From a bacterium (GTDB taxonomy: Bacteria > Verrucomicrobiota > Verrucomicrobiia > Limisphaerales > UBA11358), in NCBI GenBank assembly GCA_021781185.1, contig JAJXXI010000480.1, positions 1 to 6,354 of the forward strand: a DNA stretch of 6,354 nt, written 5' to 3'. A program made the translations under genes and the position numbers. This document shows, piece by piece, positions 1-6,354 of this stretch (position 1 is its first letter; the number at the start of each line of letters is the position of its first letter). The notes under the pieces were generated by a model that was not told the origin of the DNA, made no database searches, and was given only the letters and a program-made list of their open reading frames with translations.

Positions 1-1
1 A

Positions 2-1120
2 TGGGCGGACTTCATCCGCGCCTTCGTCGAGCATGAAAAGGAACGCTATGGCGATGCCGAGGTGCGCACGTGGTATTTCGAGGTCTGGAACGAGCCGAAC
101 CTCCACAACGGCTTTTGGACCGGCACAGAACAGGATTATTTCAATTTTTACGCCGCCACGGCCCGCGCCATCAAGAGCGTTTCGCCGGATTACAAGGTCG
201 GCGGCCCGGCGACGGCGGGTTGCGGCTGGATTCCGGAGTTCATTCACTTCTGCGACACCAACCACGCGCCGGTGGATTTCATCTCCACGCACACCTACGG
301 CGTGGATCAGGGTTATCTCGATGAAACCGGCACGCACGGCACGGCCCTTTCCCGCAATCCCGATTCGATTTGGGGCGACGTCAAACGGGTGCGCCGGGAA
401 ATCGCCGAATCGGCGATGCCCAAGCTGGAGCTTCACTTCACCGAATGGAGTTCCTCCTACACACCCGCCGATCCGTTCCACGACAGCTATCTCAGCGCGG
501 CTTACATTTTGGACAAGCTCAAGAACTGCGGCGACGCGGCGCAATCCATGTCCTACTGGACGTTCACGGACATTTTCGAGGAATCCGGCCCCCGCTGGGA
601 GGCCTTTCACGGCGGCTTCGGCCTGATCAATTACGAGGACATCAAAAAGTCGTCGTATTACGCGTATCAATTTTTGAACCGGCTGGGGCCGATTGAATTG
701 AAAGACGACGATTCATCCTCGTGGATTTGCAAGGACAACTCCGGCGGCGTGCAGGCGTTGGTCTGGGACTTCACCAACATCTTTCCCCGCACGAACATGA
801 TCAACCAGGTGTTTTACAAACGTGATTTGCCGGCGCAGCCAAAAAACAAGGTCACGCTGGACCTGTCCCACCTGCCGAAAGGCAAATACACGATGGACGT
901 TTACAAGATCGGCTACCGGGTCAACGATGCCCACGACACTTATCGGGATTTAGGCTCGCCCGCGCAACTGACCCGGGCACAGGTGGCGGAAATCAAAGCC
1001 AAAAACAACGGTGCCCCACTGGAAACTCGCACGGTGAAGATTGGCCGCGACGGAAAATTCACGTGGCAGTTTGACCTGCGCGAAAACGACGTGGTGCTCA
1101 TGAGGCTCAAGCCGCAATGA
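2..1120 (+). CDS. GH39 family glycosidase (beta-xylosidase-like), 5'-truncated by window start
   Basis: The reading frame is already open at base 2, so the true start lies before the window; the GTG at 62 is internal. About 372 residues are visible. GH39 enzymes are retaining (beta/alpha)8-barrel glycosidases, mostly beta-xylosidases, usually around 500 residues, so roughly the first quarter is missing. The acid/base glutamate sits in WYFEVWNEPNL (Glu codon 92-94), preceded by a typical H-x4-RYG segment. The nucleophile glutamate sits in LHFTEWSSSY (codon 443-445). The family signature SYWTFTDIFEE and the downstream FHGGFGLI...YYAYQFLNRLG also fit GH39. The C-terminal part (from about base 670) looks like the usual beta-sandwich and ends NDVVLMRLKPQ. 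A signal peptide cannot be assessed. The GH29 gene follows after 98 nt on the same strand. Beta-xylosidase is the commonest activity, but other GH39 specificities (alpha-L-iduronidase, arabinosidase) cannot be excluded from sequence alone. Confidence 0.93.
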   Translation, partial: WADFIRAFVEHEKERYGDAEVRTWYFEVWNEPNLHNGFWTGTEQDYFNFYAATARAIKSVSPDYKVGGPATAGCGWIPEFIHFCDTNHAPVDFISTHTYGVDQGYLDETGTHGTALSRNPDSIWGDVKRVRREIAESAMPKLELHFTEWSSSYTPADPFHDSYLSAAYILDKLKNCGDAAQSMSYWTFTDIFEESGPRWEAFHGGFGLINYEDIKKSSYYAYQFLNRLGPIELKDDDSSSWICKDNSGGVQALVWDFTNIFPRTNMINQVFYKRDLPAQPKNKVTLDLSHLPKGKYTMDVYKIGYRVNDAHDTYRDLGSPAQLTRAQVAEIKAKNNGAPLETRTVKIGRDGKFTWQFDLRENDVVLMRLKPQ

Positions 1121-1208
1121 AATCATCCTCCACAATGTTCATTTTGAACATCGGATGCCGTCAACCATCCAACATCTTGACCACCAACATCAACTAAAAC
1201 TGAACCCC

Positions 1209-1212
1209 AGGA
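1209..1212 (+). promoter_or_regulatory. Probable ribosome binding site of the GH29 gene
   Basis: AGGA lies six bases before the ATG at 1219, in the context CCCCAGGAATTCAC. It supports this start, which also places the twin-arginine motif at residues 3-4. The rest of the 98-nt gap after the GH39 stop shows no convincing -35/-10 pair and no hairpin followed by a T run. The GH29 gene may therefore be transcribed together with the GH39 gene. Confidence 0.45.
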
Positions 1213-1218
1213 ATTCAC

Positions 1219-2937
1219 ATGCACCGACGCGATTTTTTCAAACTTATGGCTGCGGGAGCTGGCGCGGCCGCGTTTCCCCTGGCATCCAACATCGGATACG
1301 CCGCCAACAGCCCGACGGCGGCTAAAGATGGTTCGACCACGAGCTTTCCGGCATCCGACTGGGACGCGGTCGTCAAGGAAGGCTGGGGAACCACAGGCAA
1401 TCAGGCTGGAGCCGATACTTGGGACGGCGTGCCGCTAAAGGCGCCGGCCATCCCGGATTTGGCGGGAACAGGACCGTTCAGACCAGATTGGGATTCCCTG
1501 TTGAACTACGAAACCCCCGAATGGTATCGCGACGCCAAGTTTGGCATCTGGGCGCATTGGAGTCCCCAGTGCGTCCCCGAAGACAGCGACTGGTATGCGC
1601 GCAACATGTATATTCAAGGCCAGGGACAATACAAAACCCAGTTGAACCATTACGGTCATCCCTCGACTTTCGGTTACAAGGACCTGTGCGCGCAGTGGAC
1701 GTTGTTGAACTGGGAACCCGAGGCGCTGATGGCACGTTACAAAAAGGCGGGTGCAAAACTGTTCCTGGCCCTGGCCAATCACCACGACGGCTTTGACACT
1801 TGGAACTCCAAACATCACGCCTGGAATGCGCAAAACATCGGACCACACCGCGACGTTATCAGCGCGTGGGCGGCGGCGGCACGCAAACACGGGCTGCGCT
1901 TCGGCGCTACCGTTCACGCGGCGCGCAACTGGTGGTGGTTTCAAGTGGCGCATTTGTGCGACAAAACCGGTCCGCTGGCCGGCGTGCCCTACGACGGGCA
2001 CCTGACGATGGACCAAGGCCAAGGTCAATGGTGGCAGGGTTACGACCCGCAGCAATTGTATTGCCGCAAGCACGGCTTCCACGAAAATCCCGATGAATCC
2101 TACGTGCGCAATTTCTACGACCGCGTCCGCGATTTGGTGGACCAACACGATCCCGACTTGCTCTATTTCGACAACACCGGCCTGCCGCTAGGCTGGGCGG
2201 GCATGAACATTGGCGCGTATTTCTACAATCACAATCTCCAGACCCGCAGCGGCAAAATGGAGGCGGTGTTGAACATCAAGGGAGTGCCGGACAATCAGGC
2301 CAGGGCGGTGGTGGCCGATTACGAGCGCGGCGTGACCAATCGTATCATGCCCTACGCCTGGCAATCGGAAACCTGCATCGGCGACTGGCATTACAACCGG
2401 GCGCGTTTTCTTTACCATTACTACATGAAACCCGACCAGGTCATTCATTGGATGGTGGACGTCGTCAGCAAGAACGGCACGTTCATTCTCAACATTCCCG
2501 GCAAGCCGGACGGCACCAACGACGCGGATGAAATCGCCATTCTCGAAGCCATTGGCAACTGGATGCAGATCAATGGCGAGGCGATTTACGCCACCCGGCC
2601 GTGGAAGGTTTACGGCGAGGGCGTGCACAAGGCCAAGGCCGGCGCGTTTGCCGGCCACAGCACGAGTGAATTGGACGCGCGGGACATCCGTTTTACACGC
2701 AACAAAAAAGACGATGCGGTCTATGCGATTGTGCTGGGCTGGCCGGAAGGCGAAAACTTTGTCATCAAAAGCCTGGGAACAGCAGCGGCCACCCAGCCCG
2801 GCAAGATTCAAAAAGTTGAGTTATTTGGCTGTCCAGAAAAACTCGCCTGGACCCAGTCGGCATCATCACTCACGGTCACAAAGCCGAAGGCCAGACCGTG
2901 CAATTTCGCCTGCGCGCTGAAGGTCAGTCTGGCATGA
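1219..2937 (+). CDS. GH29 family alpha-L-fucosidase, Tat-exported
   Basis: This is a 572-residue protein predicted to release L-fucose (or a related sugar) from glycans outside the cytoplasm. The N-terminus MHRRDFFKLMAAGAGAAAF is a twin-arginine signal: RRDFFK at residues 3-8, a small-residue hydrophobic stretch, and a likely cut near residues 28-29. A linker of about 65 residues precedes the catalytic barrel, which starts around NYETPEWYRDAKFGIWAHW (97-114), the GH29 hallmark. NHHDGFDTWNS (187-197) is the second signature. The nucleophile Asp is residue 318 in DLLYFDNTG (codon 2170-2172). The SKNGTFILNIPGKPDG block (417-432) and INGEAIYATRPW (451-462) are also typical of the family. The C-terminus looks like the family's short beta-sandwich, ending PCNFACALKV. 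Odd features are VHAARNWWWFQ (232-242) and an insertion with QGQGQWWQGYD (266-276), in the region where GH29 enzymes usually carry a Y-S-x-x-x-W-like segment. The carboxylesterase follows after 22 nt, suggesting one operon. Family assignment is firm; the substrate is inferred. Confidence 0.93.
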   Translation: MHRRDFFKLMAAGAGAAAFPLASNIGYAANSPTAAKDGSTTSFPASDWDAVVKEGWGTTGNQAGADTWDGVPLKAPAIPDLAGTGPFRPDWDSLLNYETPEWYRDAKFGIWAHWSPQCVPEDSDWYARNMYIQGQGQYKTQLNHYGHPSTFGYKDLCAQWTLLNWEPEALMARYKKAGAKLFLALANHHDGFDTWNSKHHAWNAQNIGPHRDVISAWAAAARKHGLRFGATVHAARNWWWFQVAHLCDKTGPLAGVPYDGHLTMDQGQGQWWQGYDPQQLYCRKHGFHENPDESYVRNFYDRVRDLVDQHDPDLLYFDNTGLPLGWAGMNIGAYFYNHNLQTRSGKMEAVLNIKGVPDNQARAVVADYERGVTNRIMPYAWQSETCIGDWHYNRARFLYHYYMKPDQVIHWMVDVVSKNGTFILNIPGKPDGTNDADEIAILEAIGNWMQINGEAIYATRPWKVYGEGVHKAKAGAFAGHSTSELDARDIRFTRNKKDDAVYAIVLGWPEGENFVIKSLGTAAATQPGKIQKVELFGCPEKLAWTQSASSLTVTKPKARPCNFACALKVSLA

Positions 2938-2959
2938 AATCAACCCTCTTGTTGCCCGC

Positions 2960-4516
2960 ATGAACAGGATGAGAAAAACTGTCACCGTGGTTGCCACCTT
3001 TGTCCTTCTCGGCTTGGCGGTTGACGCCCATGCGCAAAAACCGCTGCCCGCCCCTGTCAAAACCGAAGACGGACTGGTTCAAGGAGTGTTTGAAGACGGC
3101 TTGACGATTTATCGCGGCATTCCCTTCGCCACCCCGCCGGTCGGCGATTTGCGCTGGCGCGCTCCCCTGCCCGCCGCCAAATGGGACGGCGTGCGGCAGA
3201 CAACCCAGTTTGGCCCCATCCCCGTTCAAGGGGGAAAAGGCTCCGAGGACTGTCTGTATTTGAACGTCTGGACGCCTGCGAAATCAGCCTCGGATCGCCT
3301 TCCCGTGATGGTCTATATCTATGGCGGCGGATTCGCCGGCGGCTCGACCTCGGATCCATGGATCAGCGGTGAAATGCTGGCCAGGAAGGGCGTCGTCTTT
3401 GTCAGCATTGCCTACCGGGTGGGAATACTCGGATTTCTGGCGCACCCGGAACTGAGCGCCGAAACCACGAATCACGTATCGGGCAATTACGGGATTTTGG
3501 ATCAAATCGCCGGGCTGCAATGGGTGAAGAAAAACATCGCCGCGTTCGGCGGCAATCCCAGCAAGGTGACGATTTTCGGCGAATCTGCCGGTGCCATTTC
3601 CGTGAGCATGTTGTGCGCGTCGCCGCTGGCCAAAGGGCTTTTTGAAGGCGCCATTTCGCAAAGCGGCGGATCGTTCGGCCCGCCCCGCCCCACCACCTAT
3701 CCCGGCGAAAACATGAAACGCCTGCCCGATGCCGAGCGCGATGGCGAGGCCTATGCGAAACGCGCGGGCGTTTCATCCATCGCGGAACTGAGAAAAATTC
3801 CTGCCACCAAACTGCCGGGCGGCCGGGGCTGGCCGATCATTGACGGCTGGGTGATTCCTGATGATCAACACAAGCTTTACGAGGCCGGCAAATACAACGA
3901 CGTGCCGGTGCTCATCGGCTACAACTCTGACGAAGGCGCCAGCTTCTGGCCGCCCAAAACACCGGAGGATTACATCGCCAATGTTCACAAGCGTTACGGC
4001 AAATTCGCCGACGATCTGATCAAAGCCTATCCCGTCGGCACGAACTCCGTTCCCAAGACCGCGCGCGACCTGACCCGCGACGCAGCGTTCGGCTGGCACA
4101 CCTGGAGTTGGGCGCGACTGCAGTCCCAGACCGGCAAGTCCAAAGTGTTTTACTATTACTTTGATCAGCACCCGGATTACCCGGAAGGTTCGCCCCAAGC
4201 GGGTTACGGTTCTCCTCATGCGCAGGATGTCTCCTACGTCTTTCAGCACCTGAACCCAAACAATCCCGAAACCACCAAGTCCGACCTCGCCATTTCGGAC
4301 GCCATGTCCACCTACTGGGTGAACTTCGCAACGCACGGCAATCCCAATGGCAAAAGTCTTCCCGCATGGCCGGCGTTCAGCATCCGCAATCCGCAGGTGA
4401 TGTATTTCCAGCAGACGCCGCACCTCGGTCCGGTCCCCAGCGCCGATTCGCTCAAAGTTCTTGATGCCTACTACGCGTGGCGCCGCACGCCGGAAGGCGA
4501 TGCGTGGGCGAAATAG
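2960..4516 (+). CDS. Type-B carboxylesterase (alpha/beta hydrolase), secreted
   Basis: This 518-residue protein belongs to the carboxylesterase/para-nitrobenzyl esterase family and hydrolyses carboxylic esters. A Sec-type signal peptide is visible: MRKT, a hydrophobic core VTVVATFVLLGLAV, and a likely cut after AHA (residue 25). The domain then follows in family order: YRGIPFATPPVGDLRW (51-66), EDCLYLNVW (96-104), oxyanion-hole GGGF (122-125), and the nucleophile elbow GESAG with Ser209 (codon 3584-3586). The acidic member is Glu325 in NSDEGASF and the catalytic His is His420 in GYGSPHAQDVSYVF. Length is normal for the family and the triad is intact. The start at 2960 lacks a clear Shine-Dalgarno; an in-frame ATG at 2969 is an alternative that would leave the signal peptide intact. 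The gap to the GH29 stop is 22 nt, so translation is probably coupled within an operon. Removal of acetyl or feruloyl groups from the polysaccharide attacked by its neighbours is an inference from context; the natural ester is not readable from sequence. Confidence 0.93.
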   Translation: MNRMRKTVTVVATFVLLGLAVDAHAQKPLPAPVKTEDGLVQGVFEDGLTIYRGIPFATPPVGDLRWRAPLPAAKWDGVRQTTQFGPIPVQGGKGSEDCLYLNVWTPAKSASDRLPVMVYIYGGGFAGGSTSDPWISGEMLARKGVVFVSIAYRVGILGFLAHPELSAETTNHVSGNYGILDQIAGLQWVKKNIAAFGGNPSKVTIFGESAGAISVSMLCASPLAKGLFEGAISQSGGSFGPPRPTTYPGENMKRLPDAERDGEAYAKRAGVSSIAELRKIPATKLPGGRGWPIIDGWVIPDDQHKLYEAGKYNDVPVLIGYNSDEGASFWPPKTPEDYIANVHKRYGKFADDLIKAYPVGTNSVPKTARDLTRDAAFGWHTWSWARLQSQTGKSKVFYYYFDQHPDYPEGSPQAGYGSPHAQDVSYVFQHLNPNNPETTKSDLAISDAMSTYWVNFATHGNPNGKSLPAWPAFSIRNPQVMYFQQTPHLGPVPSADSLKVLDAYYAWRRTPEGDAWAK

Positions 4517-5324
4517 ATCAGATCGTGATGAAGATCGGAAATTTTATTTGAATTTTTATGCGAGAACGTGGCGGTTCAGGAATCTCTCTCGTCGCCAAAC
4601 GAGCGGCTGATTGACGTTCTGCCGGGCAGTTTGTGTTTCCATCTGTTGGCGGCGCTTCGTTTTTTTCACTGGACGATGTGCAATGGCAATGGACTATGGC
4701 GGCTGGTCGTGCCATGTGAGCTCGGAAAATACGAAATCGCTCCGAATGCCGTGAACATGTGAAACATAAAATCTTTCAACAGCGAGGTTTTGCCGTGGGT
4801 GTGCTGCGGGTGTTTACTTGGCTATAGCCAGCCGTTTCTTTGATCCAGGCTTTGACATTTTCCATGTTGAAACAATTTCAACTGCATTCCTTCGATCCGG
4901 GCAACCCATTCGGCAAGTCTGGCCTGACTGCTTGTTCTCCAGTGAAAACGAGGGCAAACACCGGTCTTCCTAAACGGGATTGGTGAAGAACGACATGACG
5001 GAAACCCTTTTGTTGGATTATCGTTGCCAGAGTATCCGGCTCGCTTCAAACGGCATGGCCAGAAGCGGATGATGCGGCATGAGCCGGGGCGTGTGATCGG
5101 TCGCCGGTCGCGTGGCGGGCACTTCGGCTTGGTCTCAATCTTAACTTCAACATGCAGATCTGCCGCCTGCCCGTCTGGCTCGATAGCATCTGCCTTGGTC
5201 GTGCCGGCAGTCGCGGTCGCAGAGCGGCAGCAGCGGGATGATTTTGAATGGTCTTGCCGTGCGGGCCGTGAATCTCAAAGTAGGCGTTTTGGTTCATGTT
5301 TTTGAATTTGGCGTCTTAAAGAAT
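4517..5324. other. Non-coding or decayed region between convergent genes
   Basis: About 0.8 kb separates the esterase stop from the phosphofructokinase stop, and the two genes converge. No tRNA-like cloverleaf, CRISPR array, terminal inverted repeats or convincing rho-independent terminator is visible at either gene end. The left part (4517-5050) is visibly more AT-rich than the flanking genes; the right part is GC-rich. Only short frames occur. On the - strand an ATG at 5297, 27 nt after the pfk stop, opens an 83-codon frame starting MNQNAYFEIHGPHGKTIQ that soon turns arginine-rich. Another - frame is stop-free from about 5274 to 4822 but has no good start until 5049. Protein-like fragments appear in all three - strand frames (for example ADAIEPDGQAADLHVEVKIE and QQKGFRHVVLHQSRLGRPVF). 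None matches a family I know. A decayed gene is possible; chance open frames are equally possible. Confidence 0.5.
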
Positions 5325-6354
5325 TCAATCGCCCAGACAAATCCCGAGCGCCCGCGCCGTCCGGGTCATCACGTCGTCCGGGCGCACCGTCTTCAGCCGG
5401 CCCACCGCCTCGGCAATGGTGACCGCGCCGATTTTGGAGCCGGTGAACGCCACCATCTTGCCGAAATCGTCCGCCGCGATGAGTTCCACCGCCATCGCAC
5501 CGAACATCGAGCACAGCACACGGTCAAAGGTCGTCGGCGTGCCGCCGCGCTGTAGATGGCCGAGCACGCAACAGCGGGACTCCTTGCCGGAGTGTTCCCC
5601 GATTTTCGCCGCAACGACATTGCCGATGCCGCCCAGCCGCGCCTCGCGATTGCTCTCCTGCAGGGAGGACACGACAAAGCCGCCGCCCTTTTCTTTCGCG
5701 CCCTCGGCCACGACGACGATGGTAAAATGTTTCCCCCCGGCCTCGCGTTCGCGGATTTTGGCGCAAATGTTGTCGTAGGTGAACGGCAGCTCCGGAATCA
5801 AAATCACGTCCGCGCCGCCCGCGATGCCGGCGGAAAGCGCGATCCAGCCGGCATAGCGGCCCATGACTTCCAGCACCATCACGCGGTTGTGGCTCTCGGC
5901 GGTGGTATGCAGCCGGTCCAGCGCGTCGGTCGCGCAGGCCACGGCGGAATCATAACCGAACGTGAGGAGCGTGCCTTCGAGGTCGTTGTCAATGGTCTTG
6001 GGCACGCCGATGATGGGAATCCCGTGTTCGTGCATCTGCTGCGAGATGCTCAACGAGCCGTCGCCGCCGATGGACACGAGCGCGGTGATGCCCAGCGCGT
6101 CCACGCCGGCCCGGGTGCGGTCAAGCAGTTCCTTCGGCAACTGGCGGGTTTCGCCATGCCCAACTTTGGCCGAAAACCTGCCGCGGTTGGCGGTGCCAAG
6201 AATGGTGCCCCGCGGGTCAGCAACCCGCCAAGCGCCTGGTAATCCAGCACGCGAAACTGGCGCGGTTCGAGCAGGCCGTCAAAGCCGCCAAGGATGCCGA
6301 GGGTTTCCCAGCCGCGCATCGTGGCGGTCTTGGCCACGGCGTGGATGACGGTGT
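5325..6354 (-). CDS. pfkA: 6-phosphofructokinase, 5' end outside window, apparent one-base frameshift
   Basis: This cytoplasmic glycolytic enzyme phosphorylates fructose 6-phosphate to the 1,6-bisphosphate. Around 340 residues are visible in two frames. From 6352 down to about 6212 the protein reads TVIHAVAKTATMRGWETL...GGLLTRG. From about 6208 down to the TGA at 5325-5327 it continues GTILGTANRGRFSAK...LGICLGD in another frame. Joining them restores the family motif RGGTILGT. Family blocks seen: GGDGS (6054-6068), PKTIDND with the catalytic Asp (5982-6002), FGYDSAV, RLHTTAESH, MGRYAGW, and LGHLQRGG (5541-5564). The RLHTTAESH...AGWIAL pattern and the Lys in PKTIDND resemble the mixed-substrate group III of the PFK family. 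The Gly in GGDG is the residue associated with ATP rather than pyrophosphate as donor, so ATP use is the better guess. Only about 20 N-terminal residues should lie beyond the right edge. The TTG near 6140 could start a shorter frame, but it would lose the N-terminal nucleotide-binding part and is not the natural start. Confidence 0.9.
6208..6211 (-). other. Frameshift site in the phosphofructokinase gene
   Basis: The + strand has a run of four C (GTGCCCCGCGGG), which is four G on the coding strand within CTGACCCGCGGGGCACC. One more G would give CGC GGG GGC ACC, encoding R-G-G-T, the expected family motif. It would also join the upstream frame (LDYQALGGLLTRG) to the downstream one (GTILGTANRG). 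Both flanks are well conserved and contain no stops, so the lesion is a single base in a homopolymer. This is the typical position of an assembly or sequencing error, though a recent real mutation is possible. Confidence 0.85.

Noticed and set aside
62..1120. GTG at 62 as the start of the GH39 gene
   Set aside because: The same frame is open and family-like back to base 2 (WADFIRAFVEHEKERYG), so 62 is internal and the real start is outside the window.
1147..1297. Repeated AACATCGGAT and CATCCAACATC words around the GH29 start
   Set aside because: Repeats of 10-11 bp are expected by chance at this length, and one copy of each lies inside the signal-peptide coding sequence.
1435..2148. Long open frame on the - strand (237 codons) opposite the GH29 gene
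   Set aside because: It is antisense to strongly conserved GH29 coding sequence, its translation resembles no family, and it reflects codon bias in GC-rich DNA.
2860..2960. Possible frameshift at the GH29 C-terminus
   Set aside because: The annotated frame ends PCNFACALKVSL, which fits the usual GH29 ending better than the neighbouring frame (AEGQTVQFRLRAEGQSG).
3773..4423. 216-codon - strand frame opposite the esterase
   Set aside because: It is a shadow of the intact carboxylesterase, with valine/arginine/glycine-rich composition and no family signature.
4568..4762. 64-codon + strand frame after the esterase
   Set aside because: It starts with GTG, has no RBS and no recognisable motif, and its composition is unremarkable; there is not enough support to call a gene.
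4819..4830. 12-bp perfect palindrome TGGCTATAGCCA as an operator
   Set aside because: About one or two such palindromes are expected by chance in a window this size, and it is not placed before any supported gene.
4866..4882. CRISPR-like repeat (GTTGAAA...TTTCAAC)
   Set aside because: Only one copy is present and there is no repeat-spacer periodicity.
5556..6242. 228-codon + strand frame opposite the phosphofructokinase
   Set aside because: It is fully antisense to conserved PFK motifs and its translation is histidine/alanine/arginine-rich without recognisable domains.

Overview
The window is GC-rich bacterial DNA carrying a short co-directional run of three secreted carbohydrate-active genes on the + strand, about 0.8 kb of sequence with no convincing gene, and the broken, incomplete end of a central-metabolism gene on the - strand. 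Likely origin is Verrucomicrobiota (or a related Planctomycetota-Verrucomicrobiota lineage). This is an inference from three things: the pairing of exported glycoside hydrolases with a type-B carboxylesterase, Tat-exported hydrolases, and weak or absent Shine-Dalgarno sites. No rRNA or other phylogenetic marker confirms it.

Layout. Positions 2-1120 (+) hold the 3' part of a GH39 glycosidase (beta-xylosidase-like), whose N-terminus lies before the window. Positions 1219-2937 (+) hold a complete GH29 alpha-L-fucosidase with a twin-arginine signal. Positions 2960-4516 (+) hold a complete type-B carboxylesterase with a Sec-type signal peptide and a visible Ser-Glu-His triad. Positions 4517-5324 contain no gene I can support, only short competing reading frames in different phases that could be a coding relic. 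Positions 5325-6354 (-) hold a 6-phosphofructokinase that runs off the right edge. It reads in one frame up to a C/G homopolymer near 6208-6211 and in another frame beyond it, so it carries a one-base frameshift or a sequencing error.

How the genes work together. GH39, GH29 and the esterase form a plausible small polysaccharide-utilisation operon. The esterase would remove acyl groups, and the two exo-glycosidases would trim fucose and xylose (or similar) residues from a decorated plant or algal glycan. No transporter, sensor or regulator is visible, so the locus probably extends leftwards. The phosphofructokinase converges on this operon and is probably unrelated to it beyond general sugar catabolism.

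I did not find a clearly new biological system. The points most worth a second look are the pfk frameshift, the unusual aromatic-rich active-site region of the GH29, and the unexplained region between the convergent genes.
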